64,000 nt of DNA from Nelumbo lutea (lineage: Eukaryota; Streptophyta; Magnoliopsida; Proteales; Nelumbonaceae). Each line of letters opens with the position of its first letter. Within the stretch, counting starts at the first letter, position 1. The notes beneath the pieces were generated by a model, which was not told the DNA's origin, made no database searches, and was given only the letters and a program-made list of their open reading frames with translations. This document shows positions 1 through 11,600 of this stretch, piece by piece. The stretch is from the NCBI GenBank assembly GCA_022828595.1, contig JAKGHH010000005.1:56725655-56789654 (forward strand), given 5' to 3'. Made by a program: the position numbers and the translations under genes.

Positions 1-783
1 TATTCCATTAGTTAAATGCATTTTTGCATTTCTTTATCTTCTTGTTTCCCAGGTAGAAGGCACCCTTGTCCCCTTTGCATGTTCCAACAGTTAAATAGCC
101 ATTAAATGTTAATCTGATATTGCTTCTTTTATTAAGGCATTCACCTATTTGATGTTAAACTGTATAGACAGGAGTACATGGAAGGATCTTATCATCAAAA
201 GGTGGACAACCTTTGCCTGCCTCTATTGCAATCAAAGGAATAAATTCCTCGGTTTGTTCCCTAACCATTTTGTGAAGTTCATATTTACTCAAACAGTATG
301 GGTCCTTGCTATCATATTATCAATTTGTTCAACCATATAGTTCCTTTGCAGGTGGTGGTGGTTGAAAATAATTGATTTCTTTTTCTTTAAATCTTTTTAT
401 AAGATCATTTGGCCAGATTTTTGCCTGACACGTGTTCAACCCTATATTAACAGAATAACAGCCTAAATCCTCAATACCTTTATGATATTGCAGTCTAATT
501 TCCAATTAGACAGTCTGTCGCCTGACCTTACTCTTTGAATGTGGCCCCTCTACAGAATTATAATTTCCCATCTTTTCTCATATCATGAGATGCCATATTC
601 CATTCACTACATTTGAACTTTGTTTAAAGCTAATCCCATGATATATACTTCATATATAATTTATTTTAAGCACTATCTGTCTCTGCAAATCAGACATTGC
701 ATCTGTGCCAATTCAGGCCTTTCTCTGATGTGTCATTGGTTCTTTCTCAACATAAACTTGGATGATGATTTGCATATTAACAG
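1..783 (+). other. Intron of the SOL1-like gene; no exon recognised
   Basis: AT-rich sequence upstream of the first recognisable SOL1-like exon. It ends in a plausible 3' splice site (AG at 782-783). I looked for the expected preceding carboxypeptidase exon (the start of the transthyretin-like domain) and did not find one, so the rest of the gene should lie upstream of the window. Confidence 0.6.
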
Positions 784-2814
784 GTTGAAGCTGGTGGACT
801 ATTTGGTGATTACCATCGAATACTTGCCCCTGGAGAGAGTTATGAAGGTATTTATATGTTATTATTTTCATCTTTCAATCCTCTAATCTTAAAGTAATCA
901 TTTTTTGCCACTTTATTCCCTCTTCTGTTGAAAATGAAAATACTTTCAAGATATAGTTTTTTACTTTTTTTTGTTCAATTTCAGCTCTGGAATATGAATG
1001 TTTTAACAATGGCAATGGCATTAAATAGAATGGAATGGCGAAATAGGATTCATGTAGCTGGCCCCATATAGTTAGGATAAAGGCTTCGATGAAGACAATG
1101 AACTTCTACCTTCTGTTAATCAGAAATTTAAGTGTGGCTTTAGGATTGAATAACTACTGTATTAATTTTTTTTCTTCCAATATTAGCTGCAGTCTTGCAG
1201 ATAAGTATTACCTTGTAAATAGGAATAAGAAAAGTTGCAAAAAAATAAACTAATAATAATAATAAATTTGTCAAAAAAGAAAAAAAGAAAGTGCCCACAC
1301 GATGTGAACAAGATGCAAGAGTGTGGTCATAATATGGCAAAGAAAAAAGAAGTGTATAAGTTGTTTCTCAAATCCGTGGCTGTCAAGATATCAATAAAAA
1401 AATACATGGCTGTCAAAATTCTTTAATCTAAAATGATTATAGTAGTCAAGATATCAATAAAAGAATACGTGGCTGTCAAAATTCTTTAATCTAAAATGAT
1501 TATAGTAACCACAAGGATGGCTGGCACATCTTTCAGCATCAGAATAAATTCCCTGTTTAACTTGAGAAAATCTTATTCAATGTAATTGGCTGCACTTTGT
1601 ATAGAAGAAAAAAATAACTGAATCCATTTGGATCATGGTCATATTGCTTTTATAAAAAATAACCCATCTTAACCCTTTTCAGTGATTAAATTCATCTAAG
1701 GTTCTGTTTTACCTGACTGTTAGGCTCCATTGACAAGTTTTGATGAATAGTATCCTTTTTTGAATCCGTGAAAATATCAAGAAAAAAGGGATTTATATCC
1801 TTACATTAGTAGTGAGGCAGAATGTAGAAATACAGGATCAAGATCATTAACAGATCAGAAATAGTTTTATTAAGTCATATTATGTGACAAGGTACAGCAG
1901 ATCAGGGGCTACCAGCCCACCCCAGGGCTGTATGACTCAAATAGCTCGAACCTTTGTGCCCCTTTCTAGTTAATTCATCTGCTAGAGTGTCAGAAGATTT
2001 CCTACATGTCTATTTTCCTTGATCTCTTTCAACTAGTTGCAGTAACGATTGCCATTTAAAGATCAAACATGAGACTGCATTCAACTAAGAGCTGATTTTT
2101 TGGGCATAAAAGCTTCTGCAAGGTCAATGATACATGGGAGACCCTAGGATAAAGTTCTTATTCAATCGACCATGGAAAATTTTTCTCCTATAAACCCTGT
2201 GGAAATGTTTGATCTCTCCATGATTCTGGAATCTAAACCAATGCATTGTGTGATACCCAGACTCTCACTTTGGTCAGTTACCAGGGAACTTCAGTGTTGT
2301 TGACAACTTTTATGGCCATGTAATGAACCATGTCTATGGCATCTTTATCTCTTGCCATTATGCTCGGTGCTTCATCTTTATACATGCCTACTTATGTGAA
2401 TAGACATTTTTTTGTTGGGTGGGGATGGGAGGGGATTTGATGTGGCTGTACAATTTGTTTGGTTGATATATTTTTGAGGATGGCTTGATAGTTGATATTC
2501 TGACATGGATCTAACAATTGTGACTTATAGTTATGGTTTCCATGCCTGGTTACAAATCAAAGACTACACGTATCCTGCTGGAAGAAGAAGCTATGAGTGT
2601 GGATTTCATTTTAGATCCTGTAGAAAATCCACAGCTGAGGAATCTAGTAGGAAGCGCTTGTGACTGCAGCTGTGACGATAAAACCAACTTTGAGCTGGTG
2701 AAGTATTTTGGAGTGACTTACTTGGAGATTTCTTTAGTTGTGGCTTTTATCCTGGCATTCCTCTGTTTTCTGTTAAAAAGGAAAATGTCATATAACCTAC
2801 CAAAACATAGATAA
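784..2814 (+). CDS. SOL1: SOL1-like membrane-bound zinc carboxypeptidase (M14), last two coding exons
   Basis: C-terminal part of a plant carboxypeptidase D-like enzyme. Exon 784-847 encodes the ...GGLFGDYHRILAPGESYE segment and exon 2531-2814 joins in phase (GAAG / TTATG) to give VMVSMPGYKSKTTRILLEE. This is the transthyretin-like domain that follows the catalytic domain in M14B carboxypeptidases. After a Cys-rich stretch (CDCSC) comes a hydrophobic segment, YLEISLVVAFILAFLCFLL, then KRK and a short tail ending at TAA 2812-2814. That makes a type I membrane anchor with a cytosolic tail, as in Arabidopsis SOL1. SOL1 trims C-terminal basic residues from CLE19 precursor in the endosomal/secretory route. 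The catalytic domain is outside the window. The visible 115 residues have no break. The symbol is by family resemblance; orthology was not tested. Confidence 0.82.
1000..1100 (+). repeat. Au-type SINE 3' part in the SOL1-like intron
   Basis: The segment GGATTCATGTAGCTGGCCCC followed by TAGTTAGGATAAAGGCTTCGATGA matches the conserved 3' end of Au SINEs (consensus close to GGATTCATGTAGCCGACCCC ... TTGGGATAAGGCTTTG). The sequence before it is shared with the copy at 32.2 kb, so more than the last 55 bp is present. Other copies lie at 50.8 kb and, reversed, at 51.7 kb. Confidence 0.6.
1382..1507. repeat. Two tandem copies of a 63-bp unit
   Basis: Units 1382-1444 and 1445-1507 both begin GTCAAGATATCAATAAAA and end AAATGATTATAGTA. 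They differ at about two positions. The pair lies in the last intron of the SOL1-like gene and looks like a recent slippage or unequal-exchange duplication. Confidence 0.85.
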
Positions 2815-3104
2815 TTGTCAGGGCAGAGAAGGGAACTCGCAGTCTGAGTCTTTTTTATCACTCTAGAAATTAAATATTGTATATCTCTAACAAGTTTCCT
2901 CAGGATTGTACAAACTCTTTCTCTAACATAAGCAGTGTTACAAGCATCTTTAGCTCTCATTCTCTGACTTCTAACCAATTATTCTGTTTTCATCATTGTT
3001 GAGGCAGGCATAAAACTTGCAGTGATCAAGGCGCCCCTTTCCCCAAAAGAAATTTCTTCTTCTTTCCTCCCCAATCTGATTGATTGGTTTTCCTTTTTCA
3101 TTTA

Positions 3105-3193
3105 GGCTATGTTTGGTTTGAAGGAAAAGGTAGGGAAACCTATACAAGGTTTGTAAAGGTTTCCCTACCTTTTCCTTCAAACCAAACACAGCC
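3105..3193. mobile_element. Tourist-type foldback MITE, 89 bp, TSD TTA
   Basis: GGCTATGTTTGGTTTGAAGG at the left pairs with CCTTCAAACCAAACACAGCC at the right, and almost the whole element is one hairpin. Both sides carry the trinucleotide TTA (3102-3104 and 3194-3196). A TWA target duplication and GGC(T/C)-TGTTTGG ends are typical of PIF/Harbinger-derived Tourist MITEs. Related copies lie at 31112-31237 and 31911-32028. Confidence 0.85.
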
Positions 3194-3289
3194 TTAGTAT
3201 CTTGAAATCCATAGTACCAAACCTTATAACTACGAGCAATTAGACTATTGCTCTGCCTTTATTATTATCAAAATGTTAATTAGGTAGCT

Positions 3290-3760
3290 ACCAGGAAGCT
3301 ATAAACAAGGTATTTTTTCTGGAAAAAGGTAAGGTAATTTTATTAGAGCCAGAAAGCCAAATACAGAGAGATCTCAAAAATCTTAACACACCCATAAGAT
3401 CACAAAGCGTCTGACACCACAAGGAAATAGATAGTAAAACATTACAACTAGGCTGCTGGGAATGACCCGTGGTCGCCGCCACCTAAGAACTTAAATCTCC
3501 CCACGGCAGCATTAATCAAATTCCTCAGTCTGCAATTGAACAGCTCAGCTCTCTCATGTTGTTTGGACATACACAGGCCAGATTTGCAGATTTAATCAAG
3601 TGAAGCCAGATCTCATACTCCTTTGAGCAGTGAATGAACAGATAATCTTAACATTCACCCCCGATTACAGAAAGGGCAGGCTTGGTCTTGAACTTACATC
3701 CCTCTTCTACTCAAACTGCCTTTGGTTAAAGTTAAACCATTTCCAATAGCTACAGTCCAA
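3290..3760 (-). mobile_element. LINE fragment with remnant of the zinc-binding RT domain (zf-RVT)
   Basis: On the - strand the sequence reads CPFCNRG and then, after a frame change, DYLFIHCSKEYEIW. This is the C-x2-C ... H-C pattern of the zinc-binding domain that follows reverse transcriptase in plant LINEs. The frame is broken and stops are present. The low-coordinate end resembles a LINE 3' region. Confidence 0.5.
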
Positions 3761-5379
3761 AGAAATATGTAAATCTTTGAGGGAATTGTACTTATCCAGA
3801 TCGAGTTAGCATTTGGTTTATTAGGTTAAAAAAACTGAACCAAATAAACTGAAATCTAACGAAGGCAATACCAAATATATATATACAAGGTTAATTCGTT
3901 TCTTTTTTTGGTTAACCAAGTTATCAAATTTGAAAACCAAAACCAATAATCAAAATACCTTAAAACCGAAATAAACGAATTGATCGATCAATTAACTCCG
4001 AAGGCCTGAACAGTTGAGAAAAGGTTCTTGGACATCGTCCCTCCCCCTTCTGATGCTTTGATTGCTAAGCAGATGCAACAACTCTAAAACAGAATCAGTA
4101 ATCTCCCAATCTTGTGGATTTCTCCTTAGGCTAGGGGACCAGACCTCTACCTCATTCTGCTACTCATAAGAATCGGCAACCAAACATATTTCCAGAAACA
4201 CAAGCTGCCCCATCACCTCCTTAACTCCCTTGAAGTTGATGCCTTGCTGAAAAGCATTATAGTTTTGCAAAATGCCTTTCCACACAGACTGGCATAGGAG
4301 GGAAGTGTATAAACAAGCTTTATAAATGGCGTGTTGTGTGACCAACACTAAATTCTTTTAATACCCACAAACTAGTTATTACTCTAGACACAAAAATCTG
4401 AACTTTATGTTATGGACCATTGAAACAAGGGAAACATTCATGGAGTAGGACATGGAGATAAAATATATCATTGACATTGCACATGCATTTGTATATAATC
4501 AACGGATCATTGATTACAGATCAAACGTGTATTACAGATGCATAATCAACAGACCTTGAATTTGTACATAATCAACATTATATTCTTTCACTACCCAATT
4601 CATAATCAAACATGTATTACAGATGCATATTTGATGTTAAGCAAGATGGTGTGATCAGGTTATAATAAACAGACCATTGATCATAGATCACTTTGTCATT
4701 CTTCAATTAAATGCTTCTTGGACCATCCTCCTCGGAAACTAAGCTCTCTATTCGCTGCATTAATAAGTCGAAATCATCTTGGCTCTTGAGCAAGCTGAGG
4801 CGTACATAGCGGCTATCTGCACCAAACACAGCCCCTGCGCGGCCAATAATACCAGCAGCTTTGAGGACTGCATAGCAGTCTTTGTCTTCTTCATTTTCAC
4901 ACTTCAACCATGCATAAGCTGCCATGAACACATACAACTTATAATGTTTTTTTCACTTACTTTTTTAATCCACAGACGCACCAGAAACGAGTCTATACAA
5001 AATGTCAACAGTAGCTAAACGCTGAATGAAACTCACCTGGAGAAGGCCCGGTGATTTTCTGAAAATAAGTACAGTATCGAGGTGCGAGTTTCTGGACAGA
5101 GAAACGTTTTGATGCTGAAACCCTCTTGCTTAATTTCTCCCAGCGTTCCCTAATTGTTTTGTATCCGAATTCAAATAGTTCTTTTCCTCCATCTTTTTGA
5201 ATGGCCTTGAGAAGCTTCAAAGCCCTGAGCTGAGTATCATGAGAAACACCCATTGAATCCAGGGTTACACAAGTTATCATTCTCTCGTACACACGTTCAT
5301 CCTTTATCAGAGCCCACCTGCAAAAGATCAAGCCATGTGATTTTCTAAGAGTAGCACTGATTGTTACAGTAAGAAGCTA

Positions 5380-5673
<294 letters not shown>

Positions 5674-5676
5674 TCA
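5674..5676 (-). other. Premature TGA stop in exon 3 of the TAR-like gene
   Basis: Reading exon 3 from 5721 in the phase fixed by exon 2 gives 15 sense codons (VYETQTNLFDSLNSK), then TGA, then [16 protein letters not shown] and a clean frame to the end of the exon. The family has Trp here (TGG), so a single G-to-A change explains it. Translation would stop before the PLP lysine. Confidence 0.85.
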
Positions 5677-6159
5677 TTTGGAGTTCAAAGAGTCGAAAAG
5701 ATTAGTCTGTGTTTCATACACCTGTGATTTTTATTCAAATAGATAGAAAATCAGTGTTCTGCATCAGTTTAGGTAAGAGACCTCACCACAGGCCTCCTCT
5801 CAATTCTTATACAATGCACCTAATTAAATTTGACAAAGAATATTAAAAATCATAATTAATTCTTATTTAATCATCTAAATTCAAATTTAAATTTGACAAA
5901 GAATAACCTAAATTATTCTCTATACGTTACACCATATTCACCTAATTAATCCTTCCTAATTAACCACTTAATTAATTACCATTAGTTTCGCTTAGTTTCA
6001 CTTTAATCCATCTTATTTAATCACCTAAATTCAAATTTAAATTTGACAAAAAAAAACTAATTCCCACCACCTAAATTTGGAAGTCTTGATAGTCTTTTAG
6101 GTCTCACTCTCTTCCTTTGTCTTTTCAAGAGCCCCCCATGCTCTCTCTCTCCATCTCTC

Positions 6160-6315
6160 TAGGGTGCAATGGATCGTATCCACTCCGAAGTCCAACCGTA
6201 TATTTTCAGATTTGGATAGCCCCACTTTAGATATATAGATCGGATCGGATAATAGGATCTGATAAAAAAGCATATTGAATTTGAATCACCCCCTATCTGA
6301 TCTTAGAAGATTTAA

Positions 6316-6375
<60 letters not shown>

Positions 6376-6396
6376 TATTTATTTATTTATATAAAT

Positions 6397-6466
<70 letters not shown>

Positions 6467-6808
6467 ATTTATTTATTTATAAATATATTATTTATATTGC
6501 ATTTTTGTAAATTTGTTATATTATTTATTTTTTATTAAAAACATGTATATATATGATCAAAATAGTTGGAAAGATATTTGTATTTTTTGTTTTTCTTTAT
6601 TTCAATTGTTATATTTATTTTTCTTTTAATAATTTATTTATTTAAAAAACAAATCGGATTGAATCAAATCCGAAGACCCAACTGCTTCATCGGATTCAAA
6701 TTCAAATCCATATTTATGAGGTTGGACCGGATCTGCAATTAATAATGTCGGATTGGATTCAAATATACCCTGATTCGAATCCGATTCGACCCATTTGCAT
6801 CCATACCT
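6160..6808. mobile_element. hAT-like MITE in TAR intron, about 650 bp
   Basis: The left end TAGGGTGCAATGGATCG and the right end, read reversed as AGGTATGGATGCAAATGG, form imperfect terminal inverted repeats of the TAGGGNTGCAAATGG type seen in plant hAT elements. The subterminal parts are rich in GGAT/ATCC motifs on both sides. No convincing 8-bp target duplication was found. The centre holds a compound microsatellite. Confidence 0.5.
6319..6464. repeat. Palindromic compound microsatellite (AT)n(GT)n ... (CA)n(TA)n
   Basis: A run of about 38 bp of AT is followed by about 18 bp of GT and TTATTTATTTAT. Then come about 34 bp of CA, about 30 bp of TA and again TTATTTATTTAT. The GT and CA blocks are complementary, as are the flanking AT runs, so the whole can fold back on itself. 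Confidence 0.9.
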
Positions 6809-7828
6809 CTCCTTTCTTTTTTAACCTTTTGAATATTATAATTTTTTATCTACTATTCCGTCTATTAGTATCAATGCTTACTCTATTTATTTATTTTTTT
6901 TCTATTTCAATGGAAATGGTGACTACTCTCTTATTAGCTCAAAGTAATTATTGCTACATGAAACTTGCTAGGTAATTGCTAGAGATTACCACATATCAAC
7001 TATCACAATAAGTTTCGTATCTTTTTTTTCTTCATGGAGTCATTGGCTACCCTTTATTGTTTCAAAGTGATCTTATAAAACTGGTTACTTTCCCCCTTTT
7101 TCTTTTAGTTTTTCCCTTAATTCTTTCCTTATTGTTAAAAATTAGGACAAGTTATTCAATTCCAAAGGAACCTATTTTAATATAATAGAAACTTGTCTCT
7201 TAACATAGCTTTCTCTTTCTACCTATTAATGGTTTTTTTTTTTTTTTTGTAGGGATCTATTTTCCTTTATCACCCTGTTTGTAATTGGAGGTTCTATTGA
7301 TCTTTCAAGAGGCAGCCAATGTACTAATTTCTTCATTGTGGTCTAATCCAATTTTCTACAAGGAGGTCTACACTGATCCATCCACCGGTGTGGTGTTTTT
7401 AGTTTTTGTGATAATATTGTTCATTTAATGATAATTTATTTGATATCCCTAATTTAATTTATTTTAATTTAACGTAAATATAATAAGTTTGATTTCATTT
7501 CATTTGTTAACTCTTTCATTTTTTTCTCCCTTTCATGCATCGCATGAGCTTTTCGCTAGTTTACAAATAAGACAATTCTTAAATCTCTATCTCTCTCTCT
7601 CCCATAACCTTAATAGTCAATGTTTGTAACATCTTCCCTTCCCATTAAATCTTTGTTTTCCTCTTAAATATCTCTTAGTACCTTTTGACTATCTCTAATA
7701 AAGTATAGTATAAATTAGATGGGTTGGGTTAGGTGATGGGTCAAACTAAATATGAACCTTAGCTTGAACCCAAATTAATGTCAAAAACCCACCCCAAATT
7801 TGCCCACTAATACATGGGGTGAACCAAT

Positions 7829-8362
7829 TAGGGAAGTCAATGGGTCGGATTTGGCATGGGTTTGCCTCAACCCTAACCTGACCCTATAGTGCCTCAACTC
7901 GACCCCGACCCGCCTTATAATACATAATTTCTGAATCTGACCCGACCCTATAGGGTCTAACCTGATACCAACCCAACCTAACCCGTAGCATTTCAATTGT
8001 ATTTTTTAACACGTTTTTGAAGACCTAAAATCCATTAATTTAAGTGAAGAAATTGTTTTATAAAATCTAAGATGTCACTTTTCCCATTTAAAAAAAAAAG
8101 AGAAAAAAATCAAAACCAGCATGTAAATAAATCTTATACTTTAAAGGTATAGAGTTAGAAGTCAAAAAGTTACAAGAATACTTTGTATATATGCAGGGTA
8201 TCATGACTCGGTGGGGTGGGTCAGCCAAAACCTGAACCTGACTCGAGTTGAATAATCAAAACTCTAACCCGACCCTAAAGCCAAATATATTGACCCTAAC
8301 CCAACCCTATTGGGTTGGATCAAGCCAAGTTCACCATTTAACCCAACCCATTGACATCCTTA
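7829..8362. mobile_element. hAT-type MITE, 534 bp, perfect 8-bp TSD
   Basis: Starts TAGGGAAGTCAATGGGTCGG and ends ACCCATTGACATCCTTA in reversed form, giving inverted ends TAGGGAAGTCAATGGGT / TAAGGATGTCAATGGGT. Both sides carry GAACCAAT (7821-7828 and 8363-8370), the 8-bp duplication made by hAT transposases. It has no coding capacity. It lies in the 4-kb intron between exons 2 and 3 of the TAR-like gene. Confidence 0.88.
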
Positions 8363-8629
8363 GAACCAATCTAAACAAATCATTGCTCATTTCCTTGGGT
8401 TATCAGGTTTTTCTTCTGTTTTGCTCATTAGGTTCAGGTTTTTTCCTTTGTTTTTATTAATTTAATTTAGCGTAGATTTGATTCATGAATTGTTCTAATC
8501 CAAAAAATAGAAATATATAAAATACTTTCATGAATCACTATTATTTCATTTATCTCCTTTAAAAAGTATATTTTTATTTTTAAACAACATCTCGTGCAAT
8601 ACGGGTCGCCGCTAGTTTATGTCAATACC

Positions 8630-9695
8630 ATGGTTTTTAAAAATGAACCGGTCAGGGGTCCGGCTCCCAGTTCAAATGGTCTGACCGTTTGACCTGAATG
8701 GTTGGCCCATTTTGACAAAAAATTTAAAAAATTGGAAAACAATCAAAACCGTTCGAATGGTTAACCGGCTGATTCAGCGGTTTGCTGACCAAAATCAACA
8801 ATTTGGGGGAAAAAATGGTTTTGGAAGAAAACAGAACCGATCAAGTGACCGGTCCCGATTTTTCTGATCCAACCATCCGGTCCGGTCCGATTTTGAAAAC
8901 AGTGGTCAGTACAGAGAAAAGATGGAGGCCTAGAGTCTCCTCACCTCAATGCTCTCCTCCTCCTATTTCTCTAATATTATTTTCTCTAATAAAATCATCT
9001 TTAAAACTAATTCTCTCCTATTTTTTTTAATGGGCTACACAACTATAGTATACAGGAGAAAGCTCATCCCATATACATAACCATCCGCACATTGAAAAGT
9101 GGGATTTGATATCAAATCTCCACTACAACAAACCAAGGACCCTACCAATAAACCCAATTTCACTCTTCCTAAGAAGGCAGCTCAGATATAAAGTAGATAG
9201 GTGAAGTCAGGTTAGGGGATTTTGGCCTGCACCCAGATTCTGATTTCCTGCACACAACTCTGTAGCCACAGTACACTGCAGCTACATTGTCCTACATTGC
9301 CAATCCAAACCTAAATTAGTAATTATTATACAAAAATAAATAAATAATCTTCTATTCAACCCCATGCCTCATGCCTAGGTTTATTTTAATGTTTTTGAAA
9401 CCGTTATTAACCGGAATGTTCGGACTATTTTGTCCCAAAAATTGTTCAAGCAACTGATTCCGTTTCATCCTAAATCTAGTCTTTAATAAAAAAATGTTAA
9501 CTTAATCAGTGACCTATAGGCCCAGACAGTTGAACCGTTTACCTGTTTGACCTAATAAATAATTTTTTTATCGTTTTTCCATTTCAATTTTTTTTTTTTT
9601 AATTATAACAGACCATTCATAGAAACCCAACAGTCGAACCGCTAACTAAAAACCGGTAACCAAAACAATTCCAGTTTCAGGTCGGTTTTTAAAGT
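8630..9695. repeat. Possible transposon remnant with inverted GGTTTTTAAA...ACCGG ends
   Basis: The left end (ATGGTTTTTAAAAATGAACC, then GGTC) and the right end (GGTCGGTTTTTAAAGTTGAGG) are inverted to each other with mismatches, and several ACCGGTT-like motifs sit near both ends. The right end abuts the 3' side of TAR exon 2 (donor at 9717-9716). No TSD could be fixed, so the borders are approximate. Confidence 0.35.
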
Positions 9696-10168
9696 TGAGG
9701 CTGGGTGTAGGACAAACCGGGTAAAAAGGAAAAGCTGTGACGACGCTAGCAGGCGAGGGTGAAGCATCCCTGGAGAGGGCATTAACTGCTGCGTAGAGGA
9801 GTTGTGTGGAGCCTGTGCCGAAAACTATGAATCTTCCGGTCGTGTTTGCATTCCCAACCACTGCATGCAGCTGAAGAATTTGCTTCTGGAGCTCTGTTGA
9901 GATGGTAGAATCATTGTAGCGATAACTCATTCGATGATACCCTGCCACAAGAATTGCACTACTTGCTGCATGTCGCATCCAATATGGCTCCAAGAACAGT
10001 GGATTCCCACTACACACATTACACAACAAAAGAAAAAAACGAAATTCATTGTGGCACATACACTACGCCAGCTTTCAAATGAAAATTTTTCAATTTCAGA
10101 CAAAACAATACTACTGGTCGTGGGTCGTAAGAAAGTTCTGCTAAGCACATGGAGATGTTTTCTCCTAA

Positions 10169-10427
10169 TGCTGTGTTTGATTGCAGTGTAAATTCATTTT
10201 CACTAAAACAAAATTATAATAGTGCAAATGATTTATATGCAAACTTTGATTTATTTTTGTTTCAAATTTTATCTTACTTTGATTACAGTATAAATGAAGT
10301 AAATTAAGACCCAGAACAGAATAATGCAAAATTTAAAACAAAACTAAACTGAAATTTACACTTTTGATTTGCACTCCTATACATTTGTACTAATACAAAT
10401 AACATTGCATTGCAACCAAACACAGCA
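10169..10427. mobile_element. Tourist-type MITE, 259 bp, TSD TAA
   Basis: The ends TGCTGTGTTTGATTGCAGTG and (reversed) TGCTGTGTTTGGTTGCAATG are flanked on both sides by TAA (10166-10168 and 10428-10430). The inner part has long imperfect inverted repeats rich in AAAT/ATTT. A second, more diverged member is at 26686-26952. It lies in intron 1 of the TAR-like gene, only about 160 bp from exon 2. Confidence 0.85.
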
Positions 10428-10917
10428 TAAAGTTCAAACATTATGGCATAGATTTTCCAAGTAGTTGTATCCATCACTTTATCCATCCTTTGCAGGAAAA
10501 AAAAGGGGCAAAACAAGTCAATAAAATGGGCAAAATGAATTTTTATAAAATCCTCCAGAGTCTTATTATTTGTGAATAAAGAATTTTTTTTTATAAAATC
10601 ACTTTAAGGCTTTATATTGTATGGAATAGGGTGTTGAACAGTTAAGAAAGTAGCACATTTGTAAAAGAATGTGGCAAAGCAGATACATGTATGATTAGAT
10701 GAATGAATGGTATAACAAGAAAGGATAGGGTAATAGCTGAAGTCATATAAAGAAAGCCAGAAGTAGCTCTAATAGATAATAAAATGAGAGAATTACATTT
10801 TATTGAATTTACATGTTAAAATATGGTATAATTTACATATCATATATAATGTCAAAATATTTATCCATAAGGCTTTAAACTTTTTTATGGCTAAAAGATG
10901 GGTTGTAAATACATTAG

Positions 10918-11062
10918 ATTTGGATTTGATTGGATGCAATCAAATTCGGATTTAATCCAACTTTTCCTCGTTTTTTAAAATAACAAAAAATTAAAAATCA
11001 ATTATTTTTAACTTATATATAATAAATTAATAATATAAATATCAAATTTATTGTATATATGC

Positions 11063-11093
<31 letters not shown>

Positions 11094-11285
11094 GTTTTTA
11101 TATTAAAATTAATATACATTATTATATAACCGGATTTAGATTGTAATCAGATGGAATGCAATTAAATTTACATCCGCGATCCGACACAATTGTTAATCAA
11201 CTGAGAAATATAAAATCCAAATATGATTCGATCATGTAAATAGAGCATCCGAATTTGAGATAATAAGATCGGATTTCAGACTCTT
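10918..11285. mobile_element. AT-rich hAT-like remnant with (TA)n core
   Basis: GGATTTGATTGGATGCAATC-like motifs on the left, a TA microsatellite near 11060-11090 in the middle and GGATTTCAGAC-like motifs on the right resemble the arrangement of the element at 6160-6808. No clean ends or TSD were found. Confidence 0.3.
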
Positions 11286-11439
11286 TGAGTCAAAGGCTCA
11301 GCTTGCATTTTGTATTGTTAAACCTGTATGTATTTGGATTTTACATATTTGTATTTAGTTTTTACATTCCTTTCAAATTGTTAAATCTTATCTAGCTATT
11401 ACAAATAACTCTTTAATAAAAGAGAAAAAGATTTGAAAC

Positions 11440-11600
11440 AGTTCATTTTTTGTTAACGTTTGAATGGTTAATAAAGAAAATTAGAAGGCACTAATTAACG
11501 ATAGATACTAAATTGGCATGTTTTGAAAGTTTAGATATTAAATTATTGCACTTTAAAGTTCAGAGACCAAAGTAACACTAGACCCAAATTACAGAATCCC
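11440..11600 (+). mobile_element. Fragment related to the Mutator-like MITE at 33 kb
   Basis: TTCATTTTTTGTTAACGTTTGAATGG and the following sequence down to AAAGTTCAGAGACCAAAGTAAC match one half of the 32965-33523 element (TTCAATTTTTTGTCAACG... and the tract of TTTAAAAGTT-CAAGG-CCAA motifs). Only one end is recognisable. Confidence 0.4.

Larger units (their letters stand above)
2815..4706. other. Space between convergent SOL1-like and TAR-like genes
   Basis: About 1.9 kb between the 3' ends of two convergent genes. It holds the SOL1-like 3' UTR, a small foldback MITE (3105-3193) and a decayed LINE fragment (about 3290-3760). From about 3800 to 4700 there is AT-rich sequence in which no gene was seen. 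No clear polyadenylation signal could be fixed for either gene. Confidence 0.5.
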
